This document shows positions 24,524-33,839 of a DNA stretch of 64,000 nucleotides, in pieces. The notes beneath the pieces were generated by a model, which ran no database searches, was not told where the DNA came from, and saw nothing but the letters and a program-made list of their open reading frames with translations. This DNA comes from Streptomyces sp. C10-9-1 (GTDB lineage Bacteria > Actinomycetota > Actinomycetes > Streptomycetales > Streptomycetaceae): NCBI RefSeq assembly GCF_024497955.1, contig NZ_JANHKP010000016.1, positions 117,671 through 181,670 of the forward strand, given 5' to 3'. A program made the position numbers and the translations under genes. Each line of letters begins with the position of its first letter. The first letter of the stretch is position 1.

Positions 24524-24835
24524 TCACTCGCCCGAGGGACCTTCGGTCCCGCCGTCCGGGACCTGGCGGCCCTCCCCTGCGGGGCGCGCGACGCGCTCCC
24601 GGGGCGGCGCCTGCTCCGCCGGCCCCCCGGAAGGCCCCGGGAGGCCCCCTGCGGGGCCCTCCGGCTCCCCGGGGGCCACCGCCCCCGGCTCGCGGTCGGC
24701 GCGCTCCAGGGCGAGCCGCAGCAGGTGGTGGCAGACGGGGCAGGTCTTCGTGAGGTGGCGGTACCCCGAGGAGGCCGCCAGGTGGGCGCGCAGCAGCGCC
24801 CGTGTCTCGTAACGCCGCGCGGTGGACGCCGCCAT
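24524..24835 (-). CDS. Small conserved Streptomyces protein with CPVCH motif (DUF6274-like)
   Basis: The 103-residue product begins MAASTARRYETRALLRAHLA and carries CPVCH (residues about 34-38) in a helical, basic N-terminal half. The second half is low-complexity Pro/Gly/Glu. The CxxCH pair could bind zinc or heme but no second pair is present, so a half-site in a dimer is one possibility. ATG 24835 has an exceptionally good ribosome binding site, GGAGGTGA, five bases upstream. A TTGACG element (minus strand, 24902-24907) with TACTCC 17 bases on is a plausible promoter. It resembles proteins annotated DUF6274 in Streptomyces, from memory. It converges on bldC. Confidence 0.75.
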   Translation of the reverse strand: MAASTARRYETRALLRAHLAASSGYRHLTKTCPVCHHLLRLALERADREPGAVAPGEPEGPAGGLPGPSGGPAEQAPPRERVARPAGEGRQVPDGGTEGPSGE

Positions 24836-25041
24836 GCACGTCACCTCCGGGAGTGTGCCGCCCAAGGGCCCTGGCAACGGAGTACCGGCGGCACGGCGGA
24901 CCGTCAACCCTTCCCGCAGGGACGGGTGCAGGCGAGTGCCGCCCCGGCGCGACGGGAGCGGCACAGGGGGTGGGGGAGGCGGCCGGGGAGGGTGGTGCGA
25001 GGTGCGGGCGGGAGTTCGCCGCACCCCCGGCCGGGCACGCC

Positions 25042-25072
25042 GAAGGCCCGCACCGGTAGGGTACGGGCCTTC
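25042..25072 (-). terminator. Terminator of tRNA-Asp copy 1
   Basis: A 9-bp stem (25042-25050 with 25064-25072), extended by an ACC/GGT inner pair, lies nine bases beyond the tRNA 3' end. Confidence 0.75.
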
Positions 25073-25080
25073 AGATGATG

Positions 25081-25155
25081 CGGTCCTGACGGGATTTGAA
25101 CCCGCGGCCTCCACCTTGACAGGGTGGCGAGCACTCCAAACTGCTCCACAGGACC
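25081..25155 (-). tRNA. tRNA-Asp(GUC), copy 1
   Basis: A 75-nt minus-strand cloverleaf with acceptor GGTCCTG/CAGGACC, anticodon loop CTGTCAA (anticodon GTC), T-loop TTCAAAT and discriminator G. CCA is not encoded. It is identical to the copy at 31925-31999. Confidence 0.95.
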
Positions 25156-25245
25156 AGGTTTCGCAGCCGCTGTTCCCCTGGCTGCGAGAGAGACTGTACA
25201 GCAGGTCTGCTGGTCAGGTCGAACTCACGGTGAGCGACGCCCCGG

Positions 25246-28200
25246 TCACGGGACGAGGGCGTCGATGGCCTTCACGATGCGCTTGTCCGAGACGGGGTAC
25301 GCGGTCCCCAGGGCATGCGCGAAGTAGCTCACCCGCAGCTCCTCGATCATCCAGCGGACGTCCCGCGCGGCGCGGGGGACCGGCCGCCCCTCGGGGAACT
25401 GCTCCAGCAGCCAGGCGAACTCGTCCTGCATCTCGTGGACCTTCTCCATGCGCGTGGTGTCGCGCTGGACGGAGGTGGGCATCTGCTGGAGCCTGCGGTC
25501 CGCGGCGACCAGGTAGCGCATCAGGTCGGGCAGCCGCGCGAGCCCCGTCCGGGTCACGAAGCCGTCGGGCATCAGCGCGGCCAACTGCCGCTGCACGTCC
25601 CGGACGTTCGGAAGCAGCGTCGGGCTGGTGGTGGCCTTCAGCCGCCGCTCGCACGCCTGCCAGGCGGCGAGGACCTGCTGGACCTGGTCGACGGTGCGCA
25701 CCGTCAGGTCGACGAGATCGGCGCGGACCTTGTCGAAGAGGGCCCGATAGGCCGCCTCGTCCCACACCGGCCCGCCGTGGTCGGCGATCAGCCGGTCGGC
25801 CGCCGCCGTGGCGCAGTCCTCGAAGAGCGCCTGCACGGAGCCGTGGGGGTTGCGCGAGAGCGCCAGCTTCTGCTGGTTCGTGAGCCGGTCCGAGGCGAAC
25901 TTCGCCGGGCTGACGGGGATGTTGAGCATGATCAGCCGACGGGTGCCCCGCCACATGGCCTCGGCCTGCTCCGCCTCGCTGTCGAAGAGCCGCACGGCCA
26001 CGGACTCCCCCTCGTCGACCAGCGCCGGGTACGCCTTGACCGGCTGGCCCGCCCGGCGGGTCTCGAAGACCCTCTCCAGCGTGCCGACCGTCCAGTCCCT
26101 GAGCCCGGTGCGCTCCAGGGAGCGCCCGTCGGGCCGGGCGGAGGCCGCGGCCTCGGACAGCGCCTTGCGGGCCTTGGGCCGCAGCGCGCGGCGCAGCGCC
26201 TCCAGGTCCTTGTCCTCGGCCAGCTTCCGCCGCCGCTCGTCCACGATCCGGAAGGTGACCTTGAGGTGGTCCGGGACCCGGGAGAGGTCGAAGTCGTCCG
26301 CCGAGACGGGCACCCCGACCGCCCGCTGGAGCTCCCGTGCCAGCACCGCGACCAGGGGCTCCTGCGAGGGGGCGGCCCGTTCGAGGAAGGCCGCGGCGTG
26401 GTTGGGGGCGGGGACGTAGTGCCGGCGCACCGGTTTGGGCAGGGAGCGGATCAACTCGGTGACGACCTCGGCCCGCAGGCCCGGGATCTGCCAGTCGAAG
26501 CCCTCCCCGGTCACCTGGTTGAGCACCTGGAGCGGGATGTGCACGGTCACGCCGTCGGCGTCTGCGCCGGGCTCGAACTGGTACGTCACCCGGAACGACA
26601 GCCGCCCCTGGCGCCAGGTGTCCGGGTAGTCGTCCTTGGTGACCGACCCCGCCTTCTCGTTGATGAGCATCTCGCGCTCGAAGTCGAGCAGCTCGGGCTG
26701 CTCGCGGTGCTTGTGCTTCCACCAGGAGTCGAAGTGGGCACCGGAGACGACGTGCTCGGGCACCCGCTGGTCGTAGAAGTCGAACAGCGTCTCGTCGTCC
26801 ACCAGGATGTCGCGGCGGCGGGCCCGGTGCTCCAGGTCCTCGACCTCGGTCAGCAGCCGGCGGTTGTCGGCGAAGAACTTGTGGTGGGTGCGCCAGTCGC
26901 CCTCGACGAGCGCGTTGCGGATGAACAGGTCGCGCGAGGTCTCGGGGTCGATGCGCCCGTAGTTGACCTTGCGCTGCGCGACGATCGGCACGCCGTAGAG
27001 CGTGACCTTCTCGTACGCCATGACCGCCGCCGCGTCCTTCTCCCAGTGCGGCTCGCTGTACGTCCGCTTCACCAGGTGCTGCGCCAGGGGCTCGATCCAC
27101 TCGGGCTCGACCCGGGCGTTCACCCGCGCCCACAGCCGGGAGGTCTCCACGAGCTCCGCGGACATCACGAACCGGGGCGGCTTCCGGAACAGCGCCGAGC
27201 CGGGGAAGATCGCGAACTTGGCGCCGCGGGCGCCCAGGTACTCGTTCCGGCCCCCGCCGCCCCGGCCGGCCGGCTCCTTGCCGGTCTCCTTCACGTCCTT
27301 CAGGCCGATGTGGGAGAGGAGCCCGGCCAGCAGCGAGACGTGCACCGCCTGCTCGGGGGCGTCCTGCTCGTCGAGGTGGATCCCCATCTGCTTGGCCACC
27401 GTGCGCAGCTGGGCGTAGATGTCCTGCCACTCCCGGATCCGCAGGAAGTTGAGGTACTCCTGCTTGCACATCCGGCGGAAGCTGGAGGACCCCCGCTCCT
27501 TCTGCTGCTCGCGCACGTAGCGCCAGAGGTTCAGGTACGCGAGGAAGTCGCTGGTCTCGTCCTTGAAGCGGGCGTGCTGCTGGTCCGCCTGGACCTGCTT
27601 CTCGGCGGGGCGCTCGCGCGGGTCCTGGATGGACAGCGCGGCCGCGATGACCATCACCTCGCGGACGCAGCCGTTCCTGTCGGCCTCCAGCACCATGCGG
27701 GCCAGCCGGGGGTCGAGCGGCAGCTGGGCCAGCCGGCGCCCCAGCGGGGTGAGGCGCTTGCGCGGGTCCTTCTCCGCCGGGTCGAGCGCACCGAGCTCCT
27801 GCAGCAGCTGCACGCCGTCGCGGATGTTGCGGTGGTCCGGCGGGTCGATGAAGGGGAACTTCTCGATGTCGCCCAGCCCGGCGGCGGTCATCTGCAGGAT
27901 CACGGAGGCCAGGTTGGTGCGCAGGATCTCGGCGTCGGTGAACTCGGGCCGGGCGAGGAAGTCGTCCTCGGAGTACAGCCGGATGCAGATGCCGTCCGAG
28001 GTGCGGCCGCAGCGGCCCTTGCGCTGGTTGGCGCTTGCCTGGCTGACGGGCTCGATCGGGAGCCGCTGGACCTTGGTGCGGTGGCTGTAGCGGGAGATGC
28101 GGGCGGTGCCCGGGTCGATCACGTACTTGATGCCGGGGACGGTCAGGGAGGTCTCGGCGACGTTGGTCGCGAGCACGATCCGGCGGCCGGTGTGCGGCTG

Positions 28201-29199
28201 GAAGACCCGGTGCTGCTCCGCGTGGGAGAGGCGGGCGTAGAGCGGCAGCACCTCGGTGAAGCGGTGGTTCTTCTTGCTGAGCGCGTCCGCCGTGTCCCGG
28301 ATCTCCCGCTCACCGGAGAGGAAGACCAGGATGTCGCCCTTGCCCTCGCCCATCAGCTCGTCGACCGCGTCCGTGATCGCGGTGATCTGGTCGCGGTCGG
28401 CGTCCTGGGAGTCCTCCTCCAGCAGGGGCCGGTAGCGCACCTCCACGGGGTACGTGCGGCCGCTCACCTCCACGATCGGTGCGTCGCCGAAGTGGCGGGA
28501 GAACCGCTCCGGGTCGATGGTCGCCGAGGTGATCACGACCTTGAGGTCGGGACGGCGGGGGAGGAGCTGGGCGAGGTAGCCGAGCAGGAAGTCGATGTTG
28601 AGCGAGCGCTCGTGGGCCTCGTCGATGATGATCGTGTCGTAGGCGCGCAGCTCGCGGTCGGTCTGGATCTCCGCGAGGAGGATGCCGTCCGTCATCAGCT
28701 TGACGAGCGTGTCGCCGCTCGCCTGGTCGGTGAAGCGGACCTTCCATCCGACCGCCTCGCCGAGCGGGGTGTCCAGCTCCTCCGCCACGCGCTCGGCCAC
28801 CGTCCGGGCGGCGATGCGGCGGGGCTGGGTGTGACCGATCATGCCCCGTACGCCGCGGCCGAGTTCCAGGCAGATCTTGGGGATCTGGGTCGTCTTGCCG
28901 GAGCCGGTCTCGCCCGCGACGATCACCACCTGGTGGTCCCGTATCGCCGTGAGGATCTCGTCCTTCCGCTGGCTGACCGGGAGCTGCTCGGGGTAGGTGA
29001 TCTCCGGCATGCGCTCGGCGCGCCGCGCCGTCCGTGCCGCGGATTTCTCCGCCTCGGCGGCGATCTCGGCCAGCACGGCCTGCCGCGCCTCGGGCTTGCG
29101 GATGCGGCGGGCGCCCTCGAGACGACGGCCGAGCCGGTGGGCGTCGCGCAGGGACGCCCCGGCCAGCAGGGTCTGGAGGTCGGCGAAGGAAGTAGACAT
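25246..29199 (-). CDS. hrpA: ATP-dependent RNA helicase HrpA (DEAH/RHA family)
   Basis: At 1317 residues this is a full-length HrpA, a 3'-to-5' RNA helicase acting in mRNA processing or ribosome rescue. The RecA-like core has Walker A GETGSGKT (residues 96-103), motif Ia TQPRRIAA, DEAH (193-196), SAT (225-227) and motif VI QRKGRCGR (392-399). The HA2/ratchet and OB-fold regions follow, then the long C-terminal DUF3418-type extension characteristic of bacterial HrpA (ending near VSDKRIVKAIDALVP). ATG 29199 gives the conserved N-terminus MSTSFADLQTLL; the frame is open upstream to 30234 only because of base composition. The ribosome binding site is weak (GGACTCC). A 1346-codon antisense frame lies opposite and is rejected. 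Confidence 0.96.
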   Translation of the reverse strand: MSTSFADLQTLLAGASLRDAHRLGRRLEGARRIRKPEARQAVLAEIAAEAEKSAARTARRAERMPEITYPEQLPVSQRKDEILTAIRDHQVVIVAGETGSGKTTQIPKICLELGRGVRGMIGHTQPRRIAARTVAERVAEELDTPLGEAVGWKVRFTDQASGDTLVKLMTDGILLAEIQTDRELRAYDTIIIDEAHERSLNIDFLLGYLAQLLPRRPDLKVVITSATIDPERFSRHFGDAPIVEVSGRTYPVEVRYRPLLEEDSQDADRDQITAITDAVDELMGEGKGDILVFLSGEREIRDTADALSKKNHRFTEVLPLYARLSHAEQHRVFQPHTGRRIVLATNVAETSLTVPGIKYVIDPGTARISRYSHRTKVQRLPIEPVSQASANQRKGRCGRTSDGICIRLYSEDDFLARPEFTDAEILRTNLASVILQMTAAGLGDIEKFPFIDPPDHRNIRDGVQLLQELGALDPAEKDPRKRLTPLGRRLAQLPLDPRLARMVLEADRNGCVREVMVIAAALSIQDPRERPAEKQVQADQQHARFKDETSDFLAYLNLWRYVREQQKERGSSSFRRMCKQEYLNFLRIREWQDIYAQLRTVAKQMGIHLDEQDAPEQAVHVSLLAGLLSHIGLKDVKETGKEPAGRGGGGRNEYLGARGAKFAIFPGSALFRKPPRFVMSAELVETSRLWARVNARVEPEWIEPLAQHLVKRTYSEPHWEKDAAAVMAYEKVTLYGVPIVAQRKVNYGRIDPETSRDLFIRNALVEGDWRTHHKFFADNRRLLTEVEDLEHRARRRDILVDDETLFDFYDQRVPEHVVSGAHFDSWWKHKHREQPELLDFEREMLINEKAGSVTKDDYPDTWRQGRLSFRVTYQFEPGADADGVTVHIPLQVLNQVTGEGFDWQIPGLRAEVVTELIRSLPKPVRRHYVPAPNHAAAFLERAAPSQEPLVAVLARELQRAVGVPVSADDFDLSRVPDHLKVTFRIVDERRRKLAEDKDLEALRRALRPKARKALSEAAASARPDGRSLERTGLRDWTVGTLERVFETRRAGQPVKAYPALVDEGESVAVRLFDSEAEQAEAMWRGTRRLIMLNIPVSPAKFASDRLTNQQKLALSRNPHGSVQALFEDCATAAADRLIADHGGPVWDEAAYRALFDKVRADLVDLTVRTVDQVQQVLAAWQACERRLKATTSPTLLPNVRDVQRQLAALMPDGFVTRTGLARLPDLMRYLVAADRRLQQMPTSVQRDTTRMEKVHEMQDEFAWLLEQFPEGRPVPRAARDVRWMIEELRVSYFAHALGTAYPVSDKRIVKAIDALVP

Positions 29200-29348
29200 A
29201 CGGAGTCCAGGATCGCACCCCCGCCGAAGCGGTGGCGAACCCATTTCGCCGCGGTGGCCGACCCGTACCGCCGGCGGTGTCACAGGGGTGGTGCAGTATG
29301 GAGCCCATCGTTCACGCTCCGCGCACCGGGTGGAAAGGGCTCCCGCAC

Positions 29349-29870
29349 ATGCTGATCGGCACCGGCTCCGGGCACCGCAGGGTGCCGGTCGCCGTCGGTC
29401 TGCTGCTGGGGCTGCTCCTCGGCCTGCTGGGCTGCGCGGCGGCGGGCGCCGTGGGGCCGTCCGGGGGAGCGGCTGGCACGCGCGGTGCGACCGGCGGGTC
29501 GCAGGGCGTGGTTCAGGCCTCCGCGAGCGCCTGGTGGTCCGGACACGGGCAGCCGGGCGCGGAAGCCGGGGGGACCTCGTACGCCTCCCTCCGGACGCCC
29601 GCCGCGACCGCACCGCCCCCCGCCGCGCGGGACCCCCGGGCGGACGGCCCGGTGCCCGGCTGCCGCGGCGGCGCCTCCGACGACGGGGCGCGGCCCTCGG
29701 TGCCGCCCCGCGGCGGTGCGTGCGAACTGCTCGCGGCCCTCCACCACGCCCCCGCCCCGCCGGGCGGCACGGCCCTGCGGGACGCGCTCTCCCCGCTGCC
29801 CTCGCCGCTGCGTGCCCCGCCCCCGACCGAGGCCCCGTCCCCGGTCGGGCTCTCCGTGCTGCGGGTCTAG
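29349..29870 (+). CDS. Putative secreted or lipid-anchored low-complexity protein
   Basis: The 173-residue product starts with a signal-like segment: basic HRR, a Leu/Gly-rich hydrophobic core, then GLLGC with the Cys at residue 29, which may be a relaxed lipobox. The rest is Ala/Gly/Pro-rich with little predicted fold; two cysteines (PGCRGG and GACELL) could form a disulfide. ATG 29349 is preferred over the in-frame ATG at 29298 because GGAAAGGG lies about nine bases upstream and the signal peptide then starts at the N-terminus. It is divergent from hrpA. No family is recognised, and a spurious ORF remains possible given the composition. Confidence 0.5.
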   Translation: MLIGTGSGHRRVPVAVGLLLGLLLGLLGCAAAGAVGPSGGAAGTRGATGGSQGVVQASASAWWSGHGQPGAEAGGTSYASLRTPAATAPPPAARDPRADGPVPGCRGGASDDGARPSVPPRGGACELLAALHHAPAPPGGTALRDALSPLPSPLRAPPPTEAPSPVGLSVLRV

Positions 29871-30103
29871 GACCTGGCTGACCCGTCCCCCCGGTACCAG
29901 GACGGTCCTGCGCCGTGCGAGCGCCCGGACCGCCTGCCGCCTGCTCCGCCCCCGGGCGGCGGGCAGCCCTGGGCCGCACTCCGCGACGGTCCGGCCCGGC
30001 CGCGGTGCACACCCCGCGCCGCGCGAAGCCGCCGCCGTACCCCACCGCCGGGGAGGACCCGTCCCGCCCGGCCCCCGCACCCACCCCGCACAGGAGTTCC
30101 ACC

Positions 30104-30832
30104 ATGCCGTCCGACCGTCCCTCCGCCCCCTCCCGCGCACCGCTCGCCATCGGCGCGGGCGTGCTGGCCGCCGCCGTGCTGCTCGGCTGGGCCTCGTACA
30201 CGGCGACCAAGCCGGAGGGCTCCGGCGCCGGCACCTCCGCCGCGTCCGCCGCCGAGTCCCGGCCCCGCTCCGCCCTGGAGTCGGTCGCCCGCCGCGACGC
30301 GGACGACCCGCTCGCCGTGGGCCGCCACGACGCCCCGGTGGTCCTGGTCGAGTACGCCGACTTCCAGTGCGGCTACTGCGGGGTCTTCGCCCGCGACACC
30401 GAGCCGGAGCTGGTCCGCCGCTACGTCGAGGACGGGACGCTGCGCATCGAGTTCCGGAACTTCCCCATCTTCGGGGAGGAGTCCGAGGCCGCCGCCCGCG
30501 CGGCCTGGGCGGCCGGCCGGCAGGGCCGCTTCTGGGAGTTCCACGCGGCCGCCTACGCCGAGGACGCCGCCGGGGAGGGCTTCACCGCGGACCGGCTGCG
30601 CGCGCTCGCCGAGGAGGCGGGAGTGGCCGACCTCGACCGCTTCGCCCGCGACATGCACGGCGACAGGGCCCGGGGGGCCGTCGCCCGCGACCGGGCGGAG
30701 GGCTACAAGCTCGGTGTGGCCTCCACCCCCTCCTTCCTCGTCAACGGCTACCCCGTCTCCGGCGCGCAGCCCCTGGCGGTCTTCGCCGACGAGGTGGAGG
30801 AGGCCGCCCGGGCCGCGAAGGACAGGGGCTGA
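30104..30832 (+). CDS. DsbA-family (thioredoxin_4) thiol oxidoreductase, membrane-anchored
   Basis: The 242-residue product has an N-terminal membrane anchor (residues about 13-33) and then an exported DsbA-like thioredoxin domain. The redox motif C89-G-Y-C92 sits in VLVEYADFQCGYC, and the cis-Pro loop is STPSFLVNG. Such proteins introduce or isomerise disulfides in secreted proteins. ATG 30104 follows AGGAG with a six-base spacer. The stop lies only four bases before the CcdA-like gene start, so the two are one operon. CcdA-type proteins pass electrons across the membrane, so the pair is a complete extracytoplasmic thiol-redox module. Confidence 0.92.
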   Translation: MPSDRPSAPSRAPLAIGAGVLAAAVLLGWASYTATKPEGSGAGTSAASAAESRPRSALESVARRDADDPLAVGRHDAPVVLVEYADFQCGYCGVFARDTEPELVRRYVEDGTLRIEFRNFPIFGEESEAAARAAWAAGRQGRFWEFHAAAYAEDAAGEGFTADRLRALAEEAGVADLDRFARDMHGDRARGAVARDRAEGYKLGVASTPSFLVNGYPVSGAQPLAVFADEVEEAARAAKDRG

Positions 30833-30836
30833 GGCG

Positions 30837-31685
30837 GTGTCCGACATCGGCTACCTGGCCGCCTTCCTCGGCGGTCTGCTCGCGCTGCTCAGTCCGTGCA
30901 GCGCGCTGCTCCTGCCTGCCTTCTTCGCCTACTCCGTCGACTCCACGGGTCGGCTGGTGGCCCGGACGGGCGTCTTCTACGCCGGTCTCGCCACCACCCT
31001 GGTCCCCCTCGGCGCGGCAGGCTCCTTCGCCGGACGCCTGTTCTACGGCCACCGCGAGCTGCTCGTGGCCCTCGGGGGCTGGCTGATCATCGCCCTGGGG
31101 GCGGCCCAGATCCTCGGCGCGGGCTTCGCCTCCCGGCGCCTCGCCGAGGTCTCCGGCCGGATCCGTCCCACGACCGCGCTGTCGGTCTACGCCCTCGGAC
31201 TGGTCTACGGGCTGGCCGGGTTCTGCGCCGGGCCGATCCTCGGCAGTGTGCTCACGGTGGCCGCGATCGGCGGCAGCCCCGTGTACGGCGGTCTCCTGCT
31301 GGCGGTGTACGCGCTCGGGATGGCCGTGCCGCTGTTCCTGCTGGCCCTGCTCTGGGACCGGTTCGACCTGGGGCGGCGACGCTGGCTGCGGGGCCGGGAG
31401 CTGCGCGCGGGGCGTCTGCGGCTGCACACCACCTCGCTGCTGTCGGGGCTCTTCTTCATGCTGCTGGGCACGATGTTCCTGGCCTTCGACGGAGCCACGG
31501 CGCTGCCGGGGGTGCTGTCGGCGGACGACTCCCTCGCCGTGGAGCGGTGGGCGTCCCGGGTCGGCGGCGCGGTGCCCGACTGGACGCTGGTGGTGCTGCT
31601 CGTGGCCGCGGTGGCGGTGCCGCTCGCGGTGCGCGGCCGCCGCGGGCGGCGGTCACGCGGGGGTGCACCGACCGGGGAGGTCTGA
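30837..31685 (+). CDS. CcdA/DsbD-type transmembrane thiol-disulfide carrier
   Basis: The 282-residue membrane protein has about six hydrophobic segments. Two conserved cysteines sit in the first and fourth helices (LLSPCSALLLPAF and GLAGFCAGPILGS), the pair that relays reducing power from cytosolic thioredoxin to extracytoplasmic partners in the CcdA family. Proline-flanked motifs around both cysteines match the family. GTG 30837 is chosen because it starts directly before the first membrane segment and follows a purine-rich stretch (ACAGGGGCTGAGG); the open frame from 30714 overlaps the dsbA-like gene. The partner is the upstream DsbA-like protein. The C-terminus is basic. Confidence 0.9.
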   Translation: MSDIGYLAAFLGGLLALLSPCSALLLPAFFAYSVDSTGRLVARTGVFYAGLATTLVPLGAAGSFAGRLFYGHRELLVALGGWLIIALGAAQILGAGFASRRLAEVSGRIRPTTALSVYALGLVYGLAGFCAGPILGSVLTVAAIGGSPVYGGLLLAVYALGMAVPLFLLALLWDRFDLGRRRWLRGRELRAGRLRLHTTSLLSGLFFMLLGTMFLAFDGATALPGVLSADDSLAVERWASRVGGAVPDWTLVVLLVAAVAVPLAVRGRRGRRSRGGAPTGEV

Positions 31686-31795
31686 CCGGAGCCCGCGGCC
31701 CCTCCCGCCCCGGCTTCCCGCCGGGGCGGGACGGGACCGGGTGACGGGGAGGGCGGGCGCGACGCCGCCGGGCGGGAGCGCGTGCGGCGACAGAG

Positions 31796-31823
31796 AAGGC
31801 CCCGATCCGAGGATCGGGGCCTT
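31796..31823 (-). terminator. Terminator of the tRNA-Glu/Asp/Phe cluster
   Basis: Perfect 13-base arms (31796-31808 and 31811-31823) lie six bases beyond the tRNA-Phe 3' end on the minus strand. Confidence 0.82.
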
Positions 31824-31828
31824 GGCTG

Positions 31829-31902
31829 TGGCTGGGGCCGGGGTCGAACCGGCGACCTATCGCTTTTCAGGCGATCGCTCGTACCAACTGAGCTACCCAG
31901 CC
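31829..31902 (-). tRNA. tRNA-Phe(GAA)
   Basis: A 74-nt minus-strand cloverleaf with acceptor GGCTGGG/CCCAGCC, anticodon loop CTGAAAA (GAA), canonical GG D-loop, T-loop TTCGACC and discriminator A. It is the last gene of a three-tRNA cluster. Confidence 0.95.
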
Positions 31903-31924
31903 GCGGAGCTCCTGCGAGCTCCAG

Positions 31925-31999
31925 CGGTCCTGACGGGATTTGAACCCGCGGCCTCCACCTTGACAGGGTGGCGAGCACTCCAAACTGCTCCACAGGACC
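31925..31999 (-). tRNA. tRNA-Asp(GUC), copy 2
   Basis: A 75-nt gene identical to the copy at 25081-25155, 22 bases upstream of tRNA-Phe in the direction of transcription. Confidence 0.95.
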
Positions 32000-32038
32000 A
32001 AGCATTGCGCGAGAACGAGTCTCGCACACGGTGATGCG

Positions 32039-32111
32039 TGCCCCCAACGGGATTCGAACCCGTGCTACCGCCTTGAAAGGGCGGCGTCCTGGGCCACTAG
32101 ACGATGAGGGC
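32039..32111 (-). tRNA. tRNA-Glu(UUC)
   Basis: A 73-nt minus-strand cloverleaf, anticodon loop CTTTCAA (TTC), T-loop TTCGAAT, discriminator A. The acceptor stem has one U-G wobble (position 5-68). It is first in the Glu-Asp-Phe cluster. Confidence 0.95.
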
Positions 32112-32191
32112 TAAGGGCCCGCCTGGGCGCTTCGCAGCGCGTCGGGGACGTGAGAAGCATATGGGATGCGGGGAGGTATCGCCAAAACGGT

Positions 32192-33763
32192 TTACGGAGT
32201 GGCCGGGGCGGAGGCGGGCGGGGGCGGCGGCAGCGGCTCCGCCGGTTCCACCAGGTGCCGGCTGACCTCGGCCTTCGTCAGTCCCAGTCCGCCCAGGGTG
32301 ATCTCGTCCCACGCCTGCAGCCGGCGCTCGGAGCGGTCCAGGTAGAGCACCGAGGCCCGCACCTCCTCGGGGCGCTCGTTCTGCACGGCGCGCAGACCGC
32401 CGCCGCCGGTGGACCCCTCGATCCTCAGCCGGGTGCCGTGCTCCAGCACCTCGGTGCGGCGGTGGTGCACATGGCCCGCCAGCACCAGGGGCACGGTGCC
32501 GTCGACCTCCGCCGCGGCGACCGGGTTGTGGGCGACGGCGATGTCCACGGGCGTACCCGCCCGCTCCTGGTCGCGCAGGGCCGAGGCCAGCCGGATGCCC
32601 GCCATCCGCTCGGCCGGGTCGCCCGCCGCGGCGACCGACCGGTCCGGCGTGAACTGCGGATCGCCCGTGCCCGCGAGGCGCAGCCCCGCCACCGTCACCG
32701 CCCGGCCCTCGTCCAGGACGTGCACGTTCCTCATCCGGGACAGGTACGCCTGGGTCGTGCGCGAGTCGTGGTTGCCCCGTACCCAGACGTAGGGCGCGCC
32801 GAGGCCGGACGCGGGGTCGAGGAAGCCGTTCTCCGCCGCCGAGCCGTGGTCCATGGTGTCGCCCGAGTCGACGATCACGTCGATGCGGTACTGCCGCACC
32901 AGCGACCGGATGATGTGCCAGGCGGCCGGGTTGAGGTGGATGTCGGAGACGTGGAGCACCCGCAGGGTGCCGGGGTCCGGCCGGTACGCGGGCAGGGTGG
33001 AGGTGGCGTCGTAGAGCCGGGTGACGTTGGTGACCAGGCGCGCCAGCTCCTTCTGGTAGACGTCGAAGTCGGTGACGATCGAGCGGGCGTCGCCGACCAG
33101 TGAGGGGGCGGACGTCAGCAGGCCGGAGTACCGGGGCTCCAGCACGGAGTCCGGGTTCCAGGTCGCCGCCGCCGACGCCGCGGAGGAGGCCAGCAGGGCG
33201 AGCGCCAGGCCGCCCGCGGCCAGGGCCCGCCGGGGGCGGCGGAAGACCACGAGCCCCAGCGCCGTCGCACCGGTCACCACCGCGGCACCGGAGCGGAAGG
33301 CCAGCTCGCGGGTGCCGTCGCGGATGTCCGCCGACACCGTGTCGCCGAGCCCGGAGAAGAGCCCCGGGTCCTCCACCAGGGCCTGCGCCCGCGCCGGGTC
33401 CAGGCGGTCGACGTCCACGTCGAGCCGGACCGGGGCGTGGTGCGAGTCCAGCCGCAGGTCGCCGAGCGGAGCGACGTTGATCCTGGTTCCGCCGGTGAGG
33501 GAGGGACGCAGGGTCATGGTGGTGTCCACCGGCCCCACCGGCGTGCGGACGTCGCCCACGACGAGCAGCCCGAGCCAGGCACCGGCCAGGACCACCGCCG
33601 CCAGGGCCAGGGCGCGCGCCCACGGCTGCGGCGTGCGGCCGAGCCCTCCGCCGGACGTCCCCACCGGCCGGGTGCGGCGACGCGGCACCCGGAGCGGCCC
33701 GGGCCGGCGGCCGGCGCGGTGCGGTTCCGGTGCCCGGTGCGGTTCCGGGGTTCGGCGGGCCAT
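32192..33763 (-). CDS. Membrane-anchored calcineurin-like metallophosphoesterase
   Basis: The 523-residue product has an Arg/Pro-rich N-terminus, a transmembrane segment (about residues 45-68), an extracytoplasmic-looking region, and a second hydrophobic stretch (about 160-205). A C-terminal metallophosphoesterase domain begins at LRVLHVSDIHLN. The five metallophosphoesterase motifs are visible: D-x-H (SDIH), GD (VDSGDTMDH), GNHD (VRGNHDS), VAHN and GHVH (LAGHVHH). These bind two metals and hydrolyse phosphate esters; the substrate is unknown. ATG 33763 gives MARRTPEPH; an in-frame ATG 33 bases earlier is possible. It is divergent from the zincin gene, with starts only 76 bases apart. Confidence 0.88.
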   Translation of the reverse strand: MARRTPEPHRAPEPHRAGRRPGPLRVPRRRTRPVGTSGGGLGRTPQPWARALALAAVVLAGAWLGLLVVGDVRTPVGPVDTTMTLRPSLTGGTRINVAPLGDLRLDSHHAPVRLDVDVDRLDPARAQALVEDPGLFSGLGDTVSADIRDGTRELAFRSGAAVVTGATALGLVVFRRPRRALAAGGLALALLASSAASAAATWNPDSVLEPRYSGLLTSAPSLVGDARSIVTDFDVYQKELARLVTNVTRLYDATSTLPAYRPDPGTLRVLHVSDIHLNPAAWHIIRSLVRQYRIDVIVDSGDTMDHGSAAENGFLDPASGLGAPYVWVRGNHDSRTTQAYLSRMRNVHVLDEGRAVTVAGLRLAGTGDPQFTPDRSVAAAGDPAERMAGIRLASALRDQERAGTPVDIAVAHNPVAAAEVDGTVPLVLAGHVHHRRTEVLEHGTRLRIEGSTGGGGLRAVQNERPEEVRASVLYLDRSERRLQAWDEITLGGLGLTKAEVSRHLVEPAEPLPPPPPASAPATP

Positions 33764-33839
33764 TGCCTGCGTATGCCCTCCGGGCCGCCGGGGCATTCCG
33801 GCCCGGTGCGCCGCGGCGGCGGTACGGGACAATGGCCGG

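Noticed and set aside
25315..29355. 1346-codon open frame antisense to hrpA
   Set aside because: It mirrors the third-codon GC bias of the helicase, has no ribosome binding site or family match, and the opposite strand encodes a complete helicase with all motifs.
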